Source: CAZVEE01 sp964625525 (GTDB lineage Bacteria > Pseudomonadota > Alphaproteobacteria > JAJFIK01). From it: 64,000 nucleotides of DNA. The stretch covers positions 1-64,000 of the forward strand of contig CAZVEE010000005.1 of NCBI GenBank assembly GCA_964625525.1. Reading direction: 5' to 3'. Shown piece by piece: positions 9,208-17,443 of this stretch (position 1 is its first letter; every line of letters begins with the position of its first letter). Under the pieces are notes generated by a model. It saw only the letters and a list, made by a program, of their open reading frames with translations, had not been told where the DNA came from and did not search any database. The translations under genes and the position numbers were made by a program.

Positions 9208-9753
9208 TCAGCCTGCTCGCGCGGCCAGGGCCCGCAGGCGGTCGGATCGCCAAACCATGAGATGAGACAGGGCCGTGGAGAGGATCACTGCGAAGAAGTA
9301 ATACCAGGCCCCGGGCGCCAGATCGGCTGTGGTCAGCACCCGCCCGTCGATGACCAACACTGTGACCGCCAGAATGAACACATCCGTCATCGACCACTTG
9401 GACAGGTAAGACAGACTGCCCATCAAGGCTCGCGTGAGACGGTTGTCCGGGCGCATACGCCACAACAGCGTCAAGCTGAGCGCGATCTTCACCGCCGGGA
9501 AAATCACCGAGACCACCAACACCAGTGTGCCCAGCGCCGGCTGGCCCGTTTCATAAAAGGTCGCAATGCCATCCATGATGGAGAGCATGTCTTCGCTAAA
9601 GATCTGCCCGATCCGGATCGCCGGCTCGGTCAACCCACGGTAGAAGAGCCCGATGGCGACCACGAACCCCGCCGCAATCGCGAGCGTGACCCAGCCGTCT
9701 GGATGCGGGGTTTCAGGAGCCGTAGGCGTATCGGAAGAACCGGTCATGGACAT
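9208..9753 (-). CDS. PqiA-like four-helix membrane protein
   Basis: This 181-residue protein has four hydrophobic segments and the PqiA-domain signature SLSYLSKWSMTDVFILAVTV, with VSVIFPAVKIALSL before it. PqiA-domain proteins of Gram-negative bacteria work with MCE-domain proteins in envelope lipid transport, usually as PqiA-PqiB or YebS-YebT pairs. Here no MCE gene is adjacent and only one PqiA domain is present. The CXXC motifs of full-length PqiA are absent. ATGs at 9753 and 9747 are both possible starts. It is divergent from the sodium channel gene. Confidence 0.75.
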   Translation of the reverse strand: MSMTGSSDTPTAPETPHPDGWVTLAIAAGFVVAIGLFYRGLTEPAIRIGQIFSEDMLSIMDGIATFYETGQPALGTLVLVVSVIFPAVKIALSLTLLWRMRPDNRLTRALMGSLSYLSKWSMTDVFILAVTVLVIDGRVLTTADLAPGAWYYFFAVILSTALSHLMVWRSDRLRALAARAG

Positions 9754-9820
9754 GGGCCGCGCTTTACACAAGAGATCGGGACACCGCTTGAGGCTTTGAG
9801 ATCGCCCCGGGGGTATTAAA

Positions 9821-9826
9821 TATAGT
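9821..9826 (+). promoter_or_regulatory. Candidate -10 element before the sodium channel gene
   Basis: TATAGT sits in the only AT-rich patch (TATTAAATATAGTATC) of the intergenic region between the divergent PqiA-like and channel genes. A possible -35 (TTGAGA, 9796-9801) is 19 bp upstream, longer than ideal. The patch could equally serve the leftward gene. Confidence 0.3.
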
Positions 9827-9930
9827 ATCGGTGTCCCGCACGATGCCACAGACCTGACCACCCGTCGTCCGGCACTGATCCGCCGATGGCGCGGGTGTTG
9901 CCATGCCTGCCGAGAGGGGAGAACCGCGCG

Positions 9931-10794
9931 GTGACGGTACAAAAGGAGATGGACCGGCCGCGCTGGTTCGCGCGATTGGTGTCTTTGATCGAAGGGCCGC
10001 AATTTCAGGCCTTTATCACGGCCGCGATTTTGGTGAACGCGGTGACCTTGGGCTTGGAGACGTGGGACTATGCGGTGGAGCAGGTTGGCTGGCTCCTGCT
10101 TGGCATTGATCAGATCATCCTGGCCATTTTCGTTTTCGAGTTGACGATCAAACTGTTCGCCTATCGCGGCCGCTTCTTCCTAAATGGTTGGAACGTCTTT
10201 GATTTCATCATCGTCGCGGTCTCGCTGCTGCCGGCTCAGGGGGATCTCTCGGTCTTGCGGGCGCTGCGGATTTTGCGGGTGATGCGGCTGTTATCGGTGG
10301 TGCCCACCTTACGCCGGGTGGTGGAGGCGCTGCTGAAGTCGCTGCCGGGGATGAGCGCGATTGTGGGCGTGCTTGGCCTCGTCTTTTACGTCAGCGCCGT
10401 GATCGCGACCAAGAGTTTCGGGCAAGCCTTTCCCGAATGGTTCGGCACCATTGGCGGCTCCATGTATTCCCTGTTCCAGATCATGACCTTGGAAAGCTGG
10501 TCCATGGGCATCGTGCGCCCGGTCATGGAGACCTTCCCCCTTGCCTGGATTTTCTTCGTGCCGTTCGTCTTCATCACCAGCTTTGGCGTCCTCAACCTGT
10601 TCATCGCCATTATTGTGAATTCCATGACGGCCCTGCAGCAGGAGGAACTGAAGGACGCCCATGAGACAGCCGAGCGTGCTCATCAGGAACGCGACCAATT
10701 GCTGGCGGAGATCAAGACGCTCAACAGCGAGGTGCGGACCCTGCGCGAGGCTGTCGCGCGTGTGACGCTGCACACGCCAAAGGACACTTCTTGA
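9931..10794 (+). CDS. Bacterial voltage-gated sodium channel (NaChBac/NavAb type)
   Basis: A 287-residue single-domain ion channel that would tetramerise in the inner membrane. Six segments are visible: S1 (AFITAAILVNAVTLGLETW), S2 (IDQIILAIFVFELTIKLFA), S3 (NVFDFIIVAVSLLP), a voltage-sensing S4 with Arg every third residue (RALRILRVMRLLSVVPTLRR), S5, the pore loop with filter TLESWSM (about residues 186-192, the same motif as NavAb) and S6. The C-terminus is a charged coiled coil (about 235-280), typical of BacNav tetramerisation. The GTG at 9931 is preceded by GAGGGGAG; an ATG at 9949 abuts its own AGGAG and is less likely. Confidence 0.95.
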   Translation: MTVQKEMDRPRWFARLVSLIEGPQFQAFITAAILVNAVTLGLETWDYAVEQVGWLLLGIDQIILAIFVFELTIKLFAYRGRFFLNGWNVFDFIIVAVSLLPAQGDLSVLRALRILRVMRLLSVVPTLRRVVEALLKSLPGMSAIVGVLGLVFYVSAVIATKSFGQAFPEWFGTIGGSMYSLFQIMTLESWSMGIVRPVMETFPLAWIFFVPFVFITSFGVLNLFIAIIVNSMTALQQEELKDAHETAERAHQERDQLLAEIKTLNSEVRTLREAVARVTLHTPKDTS

Positions 10795-10904
10795 AGAGTT
10801 TAGTCTCCTAACCCCATTGCCCTCTTGGGCTGTGACGCCGGGATGCGTAGGGTCCCGCCCGCGACCGGCGGATGGGGCCGCCGAACTGGCCGGGTGGAGC
10901 AGTC

Positions 10905-13178
10905 ATGGCGCGCAGGCACGATCGGGGACGCGAGCGGCTTCTGGCGGCCGCACGGCGCTACGAATCTCGCGATGATATTCGCGACGAAAAGCGCAAACTC
11001 ATTAAAACAGGTAAATGGACTCAGGCGGAAGAAGCCGCCCGGATCCGCACACGTTTGAACCGAAAGGGCATGCGCGGCGAGGCTGTGGACGCGGTGCTCG
11101 ACGACGCCAAAGGCTCCAAGGCTGACGCGCGGCGCGCCTCGGTGGTGCTGGAGCGCGTGCTTGGACGCAGCCAGTTTCAGGGTGTGGGGTTCTTGTCCGG
11201 AGGCTCTCGCGCCGCTCGCGCCGTGGCCCGCATCGTGATCCGCTCGGACGGCGCGGGCGTGGATGGCTACGGCACCGGTTTTCTGGTGTCACCGCAGCTC
11301 ATGCTCACCAACAATCACGTGTTGAGCAGCCTGCGCACGGCCCAGAACTCGGTGGCTCAGTTCGACTATTACGAGCGTCCCAATGGCACGCTGAACACGC
11401 CGCTTGATTTCACCTTCGATCCGGACCGGTTCTTCGTTACCGATGAGGACCTGGATTTCACCCTGGTGGCGCTCAACCCAGAGGGCCTCAATGGCGAGGA
11501 CCTCTCGGGGCGGTTTTGGCTGCCCTTTATCCGTGAGTCCGGCAAGTTGCTCATCGGTGAGCCGGTGAATATCATTCAGCACCCGGACGGTGACCCCATG
11601 CAGATCGCCATCCGGGAAAACCCGGTGGTTGATGTGGTGGATGACTTTCTCCATTACAAATCCGATACGCTGCAAGGCTCCTCCGGTGCGCCGGTGTGTA
11701 ATGACGATTGGGAACTCGCCGCGCTTCACCATGCGGGCGTGCCTCGGCGTGACGAGAACGGCGACATGCTGCTGACCAATGGTGAGGTGTGGGACGGCGG
11801 CCACGAGACCTACCATCAGATCGACTGGATCGCCAACGAAGGCGTGCGCATCAGCCGGATTGTCAGCTATCTGGATGAAACGCGGTTGAACGCCCAGGCG
11901 CGGCGTCTGTACACGGAGAGCTTTGAGTTGCCGTCCGGGGATGTGGCGGCGCTGATCTCTCCGTCCGATTGCAAGACGCCCGCGCGGGACCTGGACCCAG
12001 AAAGCCCAGCCGGGCCCCGGCCCGTCGTGCCGCCCACACCCGCGCCGGCCACATCCGCGCCGATCGGGCCGCAGGACGCGATCATTGAGTTACCGCAGCA
12101 AGGGGGAGTGCCGCTGATGTCCCAGCCCGTTTCGAACGGTTTGTCGTTCTACTTCAAAGTCACGATTGAGCAGATGCACGCCGCACCGGCGCCGGCCGCC
12201 CAGGCCGGGACCATGGTGACCACCGTGCCGGCCGGCACGGCCACGCGCCGCGGCGCCAGTGGGGGTGTGTCCGGCGAGCCAGACGGGGCCGCGCATCAGC
12301 TCGCGGGCAAAATCCTGGATGAGCGGCGCGGGCGCGAGAAAAAGTACTACGACAAGGACGCCGACCGGAACGATCGCGAGGCCTACTATCGCGATATCGA
12401 TTTCGAGGCGAGTGCGGATGATCTGTTTCATGATCTCTCCACCCTGATCTCGCGCACCCACAAGAAAAAACTGTCCTACAAAACCGCGCGGCTGAAGCAC
12501 CTTTATCCTTGGATCGATCTGCGGCCGGGCAGCCTGGAGCTGTTCAGCATCTACTCTAATGACGAGATGGGTGCGCAAGAAACCATCCGCACGGAGCTGG
12601 AAAGCATGGCGCGGGCGCGCATGGGGACCAAGGAGAGCTACAGCGTCGCCGATCTGGAAAGCCTGCTCAATGACGAGGAAGACGACGAGGACGCCCAGGA
12701 TCTGACCTTCGAAGCGATCCATGGCAGCCACAATTGCGAGCACGTGGTGCCCCAGTCCTGGTTCAATAAGGCCCAACCCATGAAGGCGGACCTGCATCAC
12801 CTCTTCGCGTGCCAGTCCCGCTGTAACAGTTTCCGCAGCAATATTCCGTATTATGACTTCGATCCGACCGAAGAGTCGACCATGACCGATTGTGGCCGGC
12901 GCGAGAGCAACAAGTTCGAGCCGTCCTATAATCACGGCGTGGTGGCCCGCGCGACCTTGTACTTCCTCCTGCGTTATCCGGGTGAAATCGGCGATGAGGG
13001 CCGCGAATTGCAGCGTCGCCGCCTGCCTACGCTGCTGGCCTGGCACAAGGCGCAAAAGGTCAATCTGTATGAGCTGCACCGCAATGCCGCTATTGCCGCC
13101 GTGCAAGGCAACCGCAATCCGCTGATCGATCATCCAGAATTGGCAGAGCGGATCGATTTCGAACGCGGTTTCGGTTGA
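10905..13178 (+). CDS. Trypsin-like serine protease fused to endonuclease I
   Basis: A 757-residue two-enzyme fusion without signal peptide or membrane segment. Residues 1-90 are highly charged and helical. About 95-330 is a trypsin-like peptidase: GTGFLVSPQLMLTNNHVL with His138, EDLDF with Asp184, and LQGSSGAP with Ser260. A Pro/Ala-rich linker follows (about 355-395), a short beta-rich piece (GLSFYFKVTIE) and a basic/acidic helical stretch. About 465-755 is an endonuclease I (EndA/NucM-like) domain with NCEHVVPQSWF (His613), MKADLHHLFACQSRCNSFRS and SNIPYYDFD. Both active sites look intact. Trypsin-like domains fused to nucleases occur in databases; I know of no characterised function. Conflict or programmed-death roles are inference. 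The ATG at 10905 has GGAG six bases upstream; ATG 10872 is an alternative. Confidence 0.88.
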   Translation: MARRHDRGRERLLAAARRYESRDDIRDEKRKLIKTGKWTQAEEAARIRTRLNRKGMRGEAVDAVLDDAKGSKADARRASVVLERVLGRSQFQGVGFLSGGSRAARAVARIVIRSDGAGVDGYGTGFLVSPQLMLTNNHVLSSLRTAQNSVAQFDYYERPNGTLNTPLDFTFDPDRFFVTDEDLDFTLVALNPEGLNGEDLSGRFWLPFIRESGKLLIGEPVNIIQHPDGDPMQIAIRENPVVDVVDDFLHYKSDTLQGSSGAPVCNDDWELAALHHAGVPRRDENGDMLLTNGEVWDGGHETYHQIDWIANEGVRISRIVSYLDETRLNAQARRLYTESFELPSGDVAALISPSDCKTPARDLDPESPAGPRPVVPPTPAPATSAPIGPQDAIIELPQQGGVPLMSQPVSNGLSFYFKVTIEQMHAAPAPAAQAGTMVTTVPAGTATRRGASGGVSGEPDGAAHQLAGKILDERRGREKKYYDKDADRNDREAYYRDIDFEASADDLFHDLSTLISRTHKKKLSYKTARLKHLYPWIDLRPGSLELFSIYSNDEMGAQETIRTELESMARARMGTKESYSVADLESLLNDEEDDEDAQDLTFEAIHGSHNCEHVVPQSWFNKAQPMKADLHHLFACQSRCNSFRSNIPYYDFDPTEESTMTDCGRRESNKFEPSYNHGVVARATLYFLLRYPGEIGDEGRELQRRRLPTLLAWHKAQKVNLYELHRNAAIAAVQGNRNPLIDHPELAERIDFERGFG

Positions 13179-13200
13179 GCCAGTGCTCTGCACTCAGAAA

Positions 13201-13233
13201 AAAAGCCCGACATGGAGACCATGCCGGGCTTTT
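13201..13233. terminator. Bidirectional terminator between convergent genes
   Basis: AAAAGCCCG(A)CATGG pairs with CCATG(C)CGGGCTTTT across a 3-nt loop, with one internal A-C mismatch. The A-run on the left and T-run on the right let it serve both the protease-nuclease gene and the leftward sulfite reductase operon. Confidence 0.85.
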
Positions 13234-13252
13234 GGCGTTGCGAAATCCCGCG

Positions 13253-13750
13253 CTATGCGTTGTCGCCGTGGCGGGCATCAAGCGCCGTGGGGCGGCCATC
13301 CTGAGTGGCCTGATACACCACAGACAATTCCGCCATGGCGTCTTGCCAATCGGTCGTGGATACCCCGTCAGGCACCTCAAATTCGGTGAAGCCACACCGG
13401 ACCATGAAAAAGAACTGATCCCGCAGCACATCGCCCACGGCGCGGATGGCGCCCTCATAGCCGAAGCGCTCCCGCAGCAGCCGCGCATAGGAATAAGCCC
13501 GCCCGTCCTTGAACAAAGGAAACTCCAGCGCGATCACATCGAACCGCCCCAGGTCCTCCGCGATGAGGGCTGGGGACTGGTCCGAACGCAGACGAATGCC
13601 CAGCGGGCAGTTGCGTCCGATCAACTCCTCACGCTCCGCCTGCCAGCGCTCCAGGCTAACGATGGCGCGGGTGTCGCCGGGCACCGGTTCGTCATCGGCC
13701 ACACTCGTCCACGGATCTTCCGTGATAGCGCCCTCTTTAAGCAGTGCCAT
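13253..13750 (-). CDS. DUF934 protein linked to sulfite reduction
   Basis: The 165-residue protein matches DUF934: LGIRLRSDQSPALIAEDLGRFDVIALEFP, then DGRAYSYARLLRERFGYEG and LRDQFFFMVRCGFTEFEVPD. The family is found almost only next to cysI or cysH in proteobacteria and is presumed to help assimilatory sulfite reduction; its activity is not established. The start overlaps the end of cysI by 14 bp, so translation is probably coupled. It is the last gene of the operon and ends before the shared terminator. Confidence 0.9.
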   Translation of the reverse strand: MALLKEGAITEDPWTSVADDEPVPGDTRAIVSLERWQAEREELIGRNCPLGIRLRSDQSPALIAEDLGRFDVIALEFPLFKDGRAYSYARLLRERFGYEGAIRAVGDVLRDQFFFMVRCGFTEFEVPDGVSTTDWQDAMAELSVVYQATQDGRPTALDARHGDNA

Positions 13751-15398
13751 AAAGCGCCTCCTTGAACGGCTTCAGGCCGACCCGGCGATAGGTGTCGAGG
13801 AAGCGCTCCTGCGCGCTGACCCGCAAACCCAGATAGGTTTCCACCACCGTGTCGATGACGCCGGGCACCTCCTCTTCGCCAAAGGAGGGACCGACAATAT
13901 CGCCCACCGACGCGGTTTCATCGGCGCTGCCGCCGAGCGTGATCTGATACCGCTCGACGCCTTTCTTATCGACGCCCAGAATACCGATATGGCCCACATG
14001 GTGATGCCCGCAGGCATTGATGCAGCCAGAAATCTTGATCTTCAGTTCCCCGATTGCATGCTGCCGGTCGAGATCAGCGAAACGGTTGGAGATCTCCTGG
14101 GCGATGGGAATGGCGCGGGCATTGGCCAAGTTGCAATAGTCGAGCCCCGGACAGGCGATAATGTCTGACACCTGACCGATATTGGGGGTCGCAAGGTCTT
14201 GCGCCGCCAAACCCTGCCACAGGGCGAACAGATCGCGCTTGCGCACATGGGCGAGTGTCAGATTCTGCTCATGCGTCACGCGGATTTCGCTCAAGGCGAA
14301 TTGATCGGCCAAGTCCGCGACGGCTTCCATCTGCGTGTCACTGGCGTCGCCGGGAATGCCGCCAATGGGTTTCAGCGAGATATTGACGATGGCATAGCCC
14401 GGCTGCTTATGCGCGGCCGTATTGTTCTCCACCCACTCGGCAAAGGCCGCATCTTTGGCTATGGCGGCGGCTAGATCCGGGTCCTCATCGGCCAAGGGTT
14501 CAAAGGCGGGCGGGGCGAAATAGGCGGCGATGCGTGCCATTTCCGCATCCGGCAAGGCCACCGGGGCAGAGCGCGACACGGCCGCGTATTCCTCTTCCAC
14601 AAGGCGGGTGAAGTTTTCCGCTCCCGTCTCATGCACGAGAATTTTGATACGCGCCTTATACAGATTATCGCGCCGGCCAAGCTGGTTATAGACGCGCATA
14701 ATGGCATCCAGATAACTCAGCAGCTCAGGCTTGGGCACAAAGTCGTTCACCACATAGCCGATCATGGGCGTGCGACCTTGCCCCCCGCCCACATAGATCC
14801 GGTAGCCCACCGCGCCTGCGTCGTTGCGGCGAATCTCGATGCCGATATCGTGCACCTGGATCGCCGCCCGGTCATGAGGCGCGCCCGTGACCGCGATCTT
14901 AAACTTGCGCGGCAGATAGGAGAATTCCGGGTGAAAGGTGGACCACTGACGGATCACCTCGGCGGTGATGCGGGGGTCTTCCACTTCATCGGCGCTGGCG
15001 CCGGCATATTGGTCGGCCGTGACATTGCGGATGCAGTTGCCGCTCGTTTGGATGGCATGCATCTCGACACTGGCCAACTCGTCCAGAATATCGGGAATGT
15101 CGGACAGTTTCGGCCAGTTGTACTGAATGTTCTGGCGGGTGGTGAAATGGCCATAGCCTTTATCGTAGCGGCGCGCCACATGGGCCAGCATGCGCATTTG
15201 CTCGCTCGACAGAGTGCCGTAAGGGATGGCCACCCGCAGCATATAAGCATGGAGCTGGAGATAGACGCCGTTCATGAGCCGCAAGGGCTTGAACTGGTCT
15301 TCCGTCAGGCTGCCATCAAGGCGCCGGGCCACCTGGCCGCGGAACTGGCGGACCCGGTCGGCCACCAGGGTCCGGTCGAATTCGTCATAGCGATACAT
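13737..15398 (-). CDS. cysI: Assimilatory sulfite (nitrite/sulfite) reductase hemoprotein
   Basis: A 553-residue siroheme and [4Fe-4S] enzyme that reduces sulfite to sulfide with six electrons. The two ferredoxin-like half-domains are visible, with siroheme-binding GHFTTRQNIQYNW and TSGNCIRNVTADQYAG. The Fe-S cluster cysteines are in IACPGLDYCNLANA (near residue 414) and KISGCINACGHHHVGHIG (near 459). Dissimilation is unlikely given the neighbours DUF2849 and DUF934, a common alphaproteobacterial sulfate-assimilation arrangement. Neither a flavoprotein subunit (cysJ) nor cysG or cysH is adjacent, so electrons probably come from ferredoxin or an unlinked partner. Confidence 0.93.
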   Translation of the reverse strand: MYRYDEFDRTLVADRVRQFRGQVARRLDGSLTEDQFKPLRLMNGVYLQLHAYMLRVAIPYGTLSSEQMRMLAHVARRYDKGYGHFTTRQNIQYNWPKLSDIPDILDELASVEMHAIQTSGNCIRNVTADQYAGASADEVEDPRITAEVIRQWSTFHPEFSYLPRKFKIAVTGAPHDRAAIQVHDIGIEIRRNDAGAVGYRIYVGGGQGRTPMIGYVVNDFVPKPELLSYLDAIMRVYNQLGRRDNLYKARIKILVHETGAENFTRLVEEEYAAVSRSAPVALPDAEMARIAAYFAPPAFEPLADEDPDLAAAIAKDAAFAEWVENNTAAHKQPGYAIVNISLKPIGGIPGDASDTQMEAVADLADQFALSEIRVTHEQNLTLAHVRKRDLFALWQGLAAQDLATPNIGQVSDIIACPGLDYCNLANARAIPIAQEISNRFADLDRQHAIGELKIKISGCINACGHHHVGHIGILGVDKKGVERYQITLGGSADETASVGDIVGPSFGEEEVPGVIDTVVETYLGLRVSAQERFLDTYRRVGLKPFKEALYGTA

Positions 15399-15435
15399 GC
15401 TGCCTTCTCCTGAAGCCTGGTTCGCTGGTGCGTGC

Positions 15436-15747
15436 TCAGGCGTCCTCGGCCTGTTTGCCCAGATCGCGCCGCACTGTCGGCCCGAGCGCCCGGATGATTT
15501 CCCGCGCCGATACGGCCTTCACCGTGCCGTCCTCGGTGGCAACGGGGAAGGGGTAGACATCTACGACCAGGCGCGCGGCCACGTCCGCCTGCCCCTTGTC
15601 CAGAAGCGGGGCGATGTCCTCTTCCACGCCAATCACGCGGGCCGCGTCCAGGCTCTCGACCCAGCTCAGATCGGCTGCCAGATACACCACTTCGCCATCG
15701 CTCAGGCGATTGGCGGTGATCACGGTCGTGGTCTTGCGCGGCGCCAC
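15436..15747 (-). CDS. DUF2849 protein of the sulfite reductase operon
   Basis: A 103-residue protein matching DUF2849: TTVITANRLSDGEVVYL, then WVESLDAARVIG and VVDVYPFPVATEDGTVKAVSARE, with a C-terminal IIRALGPTVRRDLG. The family occurs upstream of cysI in alphaproteobacteria; its function is unknown. It is the first gene of the operon, 37 bp ahead of cysI. The upstream region carries a repeated AT-rich element that may control the operon. Confidence 0.88.
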   Translation of the reverse strand: MAPRKTTTVITANRLSDGEVVYLAADLSWVESLDAARVIGVEEDIAPLLDKGQADVAARLVVDVYPFPVATEDGTVKAVSAREIIRALGPTVRRDLGKQAEDA

Positions 15748-15837
15748 GGCTTGCCTCCCCTGGCTTTGGATCCTGACGGTCGGTTGCGCTGAATATGGGG
15801 CGGGACGAATTTTCCATCAATAGGCGAGACAAACAAT

Positions 15838-15867
15838 AAAATAGCGAAATTTTAGTGTAAAATAGCG
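15838..15867 (-). promoter_or_regulatory. Direct repeat AAAATAGCG x2 upstream of the cys operon
   Basis: AAAATAGCG occurs at 15838-15846 and again at 15859-15867, 21 bp apart (two helical turns), within a markedly AT-rich patch in an otherwise GC-rich region. Spacing and position, 90-120 bp upstream of the DUF2849 start, suit a pair of activator sites for the leftward cysteine operon. The regulator is not identifiable. Confidence 0.45.
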
Positions 15868-15876
15868 CCGAGATCC

Positions 15877-16680
15877 TCAGTCCTGCCCCTCCAGGGTGCT
15901 CTCGTGCCAGCCGCCCAGCAGTCGGCGTTCCAGGGCACTCGTCGCCAGATAAAAGCCGATGCCCAACAGCGATAACAGCGCCAGCGCCGCAAACATGCGC
16001 GGGATCTCCAGCCGGTTGCCCGCTTCCATGATCCGCCACGCAAGCCCCCCCGAGCCCCCGGAGCCGGCCACAAACTCCGCCGTCACCACCGCGATCAGGC
16101 TCAAGCCCCCGGCGATTTTCATGCCCGAGAGCAGGTAAGGCAGCGCATTAGGCAGGCGCAGCCGCCACAGGATCTGCCAGCGGCTGGCGCCGTAGAGCTT
16201 GAACAGCGCCAGCAGGTTCGGATCCACCGCCCGCAAGCCCAGGGTCATATTCGCCAGCACCGGAAAGAAGGCGACAATCCAGGCCAGGATCAAAATGGCT
16301 CGGTTGGGATTGTCCACCCCCACCCAAATGAGGATCAGCGGCGCAATGGCGACAACGGGCGTGACTTGCAAGATCACCGCATAAGGAAAAAGCGCCAGCT
16401 CCACAATGCGGCTTTGGGAAAACAGCACCGCCAGCGCGACGCTGCCCACCACCGCCAGCACGAACGCACTCACCGCCAAGGTCAAGGTGGTCCAGGCCGC
16501 ATCGAGCAGGATCGGCCCGTGCTCCCAAAACGCCACCGCAATGGCGCTTGGCGGCGGCAGCACGAACACCGGCACCGCGAGCGCCCGCACCGCGATCTCC
16601 CACACAAGCAGCACGCCCAAGCCCACCAGACCCGGCAGGCCCCAGTGAAACGGAGCGAAACGAGGCGGGCTGGTCATCAT
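15877..16680 (-). CDS. ABC transporter permease (thiamine-precursor / SsuC type)
   Basis: A 267-residue inner-membrane permease with about six hydrophobic segments and the EAA loop typical of binding-protein-dependent systems (LFKLYGASRWQILWRLRLPNA). The N-terminal LVWEIAVRALAVPVFVLPPPS is common to the taurine/nitrate/ThiX permease group. It overlaps the ATPase gene by 4 bp and is the last gene of the transporter operon. The substrate follows from the binding protein, which resembles NMT1/THI5 proteins. Confidence 0.9.
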   Translation of the reverse strand: MMTSPPRFAPFHWGLPGLVGLGVLLVWEIAVRALAVPVFVLPPPSAIAVAFWEHGPILLDAAWTTLTLAVSAFVLAVVGSVALAVLFSQSRIVELALFPYAVILQVTPVVAIAPLILIWVGVDNPNRAILILAWIVAFFPVLANMTLGLRAVDPNLLALFKLYGASRWQILWRLRLPNALPYLLSGMKIAGGLSLIAVVTAEFVAGSGGSGGLAWRIMEAGNRLEIPRMFAALALLSLLGIGFYLATSALERRLLGGWHESTLEGQD

Positions 16681-17432
16681 CGGCTGGGCTCCAGGCCACG
16701 GGCGGCGCGCAAGGTTTCAGAGACCTGCCGGCAATGGGTGGCGAAGGCATCGCTTTCCCGGAACGCCGGCGTGCGCGGATAGGGTTCATTGATCGCCAGA
16801 TCGGCGAAGATGCGGCCCGGTCGCGCGCTCATGACCACAACCCGCTCCGATAGAAACACCGCTTCGCTGACGGAATGAGTGACAAAGAGCGCGGTCATGC
16901 GCGCGTCCTGCCAGAGCCGCAGCAAGTCGTCATTGAGGTCTTCGCGGGTGATTTCATCAAGCGCGCCGAAGGGCTCGTCCATGAGCAAAAGGCGCGGGCG
17001 GGTGACCAGAGCGCGGGCGAGCGAGGCCCGCATTTTCATGCCGCCCGACAGTTGGCGGGGATAGGCCTGGGCAAAGGCGCCAAGGCCCACCCGCTCCAGG
17101 GCATCGTCAATCCGCCCCCTTGGGTCCTGGCCGGCCAGTTGGAAGGGCAGGGCGACATTGTCCGCAATGCTGGCCCAAGGCATGAGCGTGGCGTCTTGAA
17201 AGACATAGCCGACCGATCCGGACCCGCCGCGCTGCACGGGCCCCGTGACCGTGCCGCTGGTGGCCTGGGCCAGATCGGCAATGATGCGCAAGAGTGTGCT
17301 CTTGCCACAGCCTGACGGCCCCAGCAGCGTGACGAAAGACCCGGCCGCGACATCGAGCGAGACATCGCTCAACGCCACCGTACCGTCGGCGAAGGTCTTA
17401 CCGAGATGGGAAACCTGAACGTCCGGGCTCAC
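16677..17432 (-). CDS. ABC transporter ATP-binding protein
   Basis: The 251-residue ATPase has Walker A (GPSGCGKSTLLR), Q-loop region (GYVFQDATLMPW), the signature LSGGMKMRASLARAL, Walker B (LLLMDEPFGALDE) and the switch His (FVTHSVSEAVFL). It belongs to the SsuB/TauB/ThiZ group. The start is GTG, 11 bp after the binding-protein gene, and the end overlaps the permease by 4 bp. It would energise uptake of the ligand bound by the adjacent lipoprotein. Confidence 0.93.
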   Translation of the reverse strand: MSPDVQVSHLGKTFADGTVALSDVSLDVAAGSFVTLLGPSGCGKSTLLRIIADLAQATSGTVTGPVQRGGSGSVGYVFQDATLMPWASIADNVALPFQLAGQDPRGRIDDALERVGLGAFAQAYPRQLSGGMKMRASLARALVTRPRLLLMDEPFGALDEITREDLNDDLLRLWQDARMTALFVTHSVSEAVFLSERVVVMSARPGRIFADLAINEPYPRTPAFRESDAFATHCRQVSETLRAARGLEPSR

Positions 17433-17443
17433 GGGCGGGCTCG

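Noticed and set aside
12090..13193. 367-codon open frame antisense to the nuclease domain
   Set aside because: No motif, and the opposite strand holds a clear endonuclease domain.
13253..15747. Nitrite reductase assignment for cysI
   Set aside because: DUF934 and DUF2849 neighbours point to assimilatory sulfite reduction rather than nitrite.
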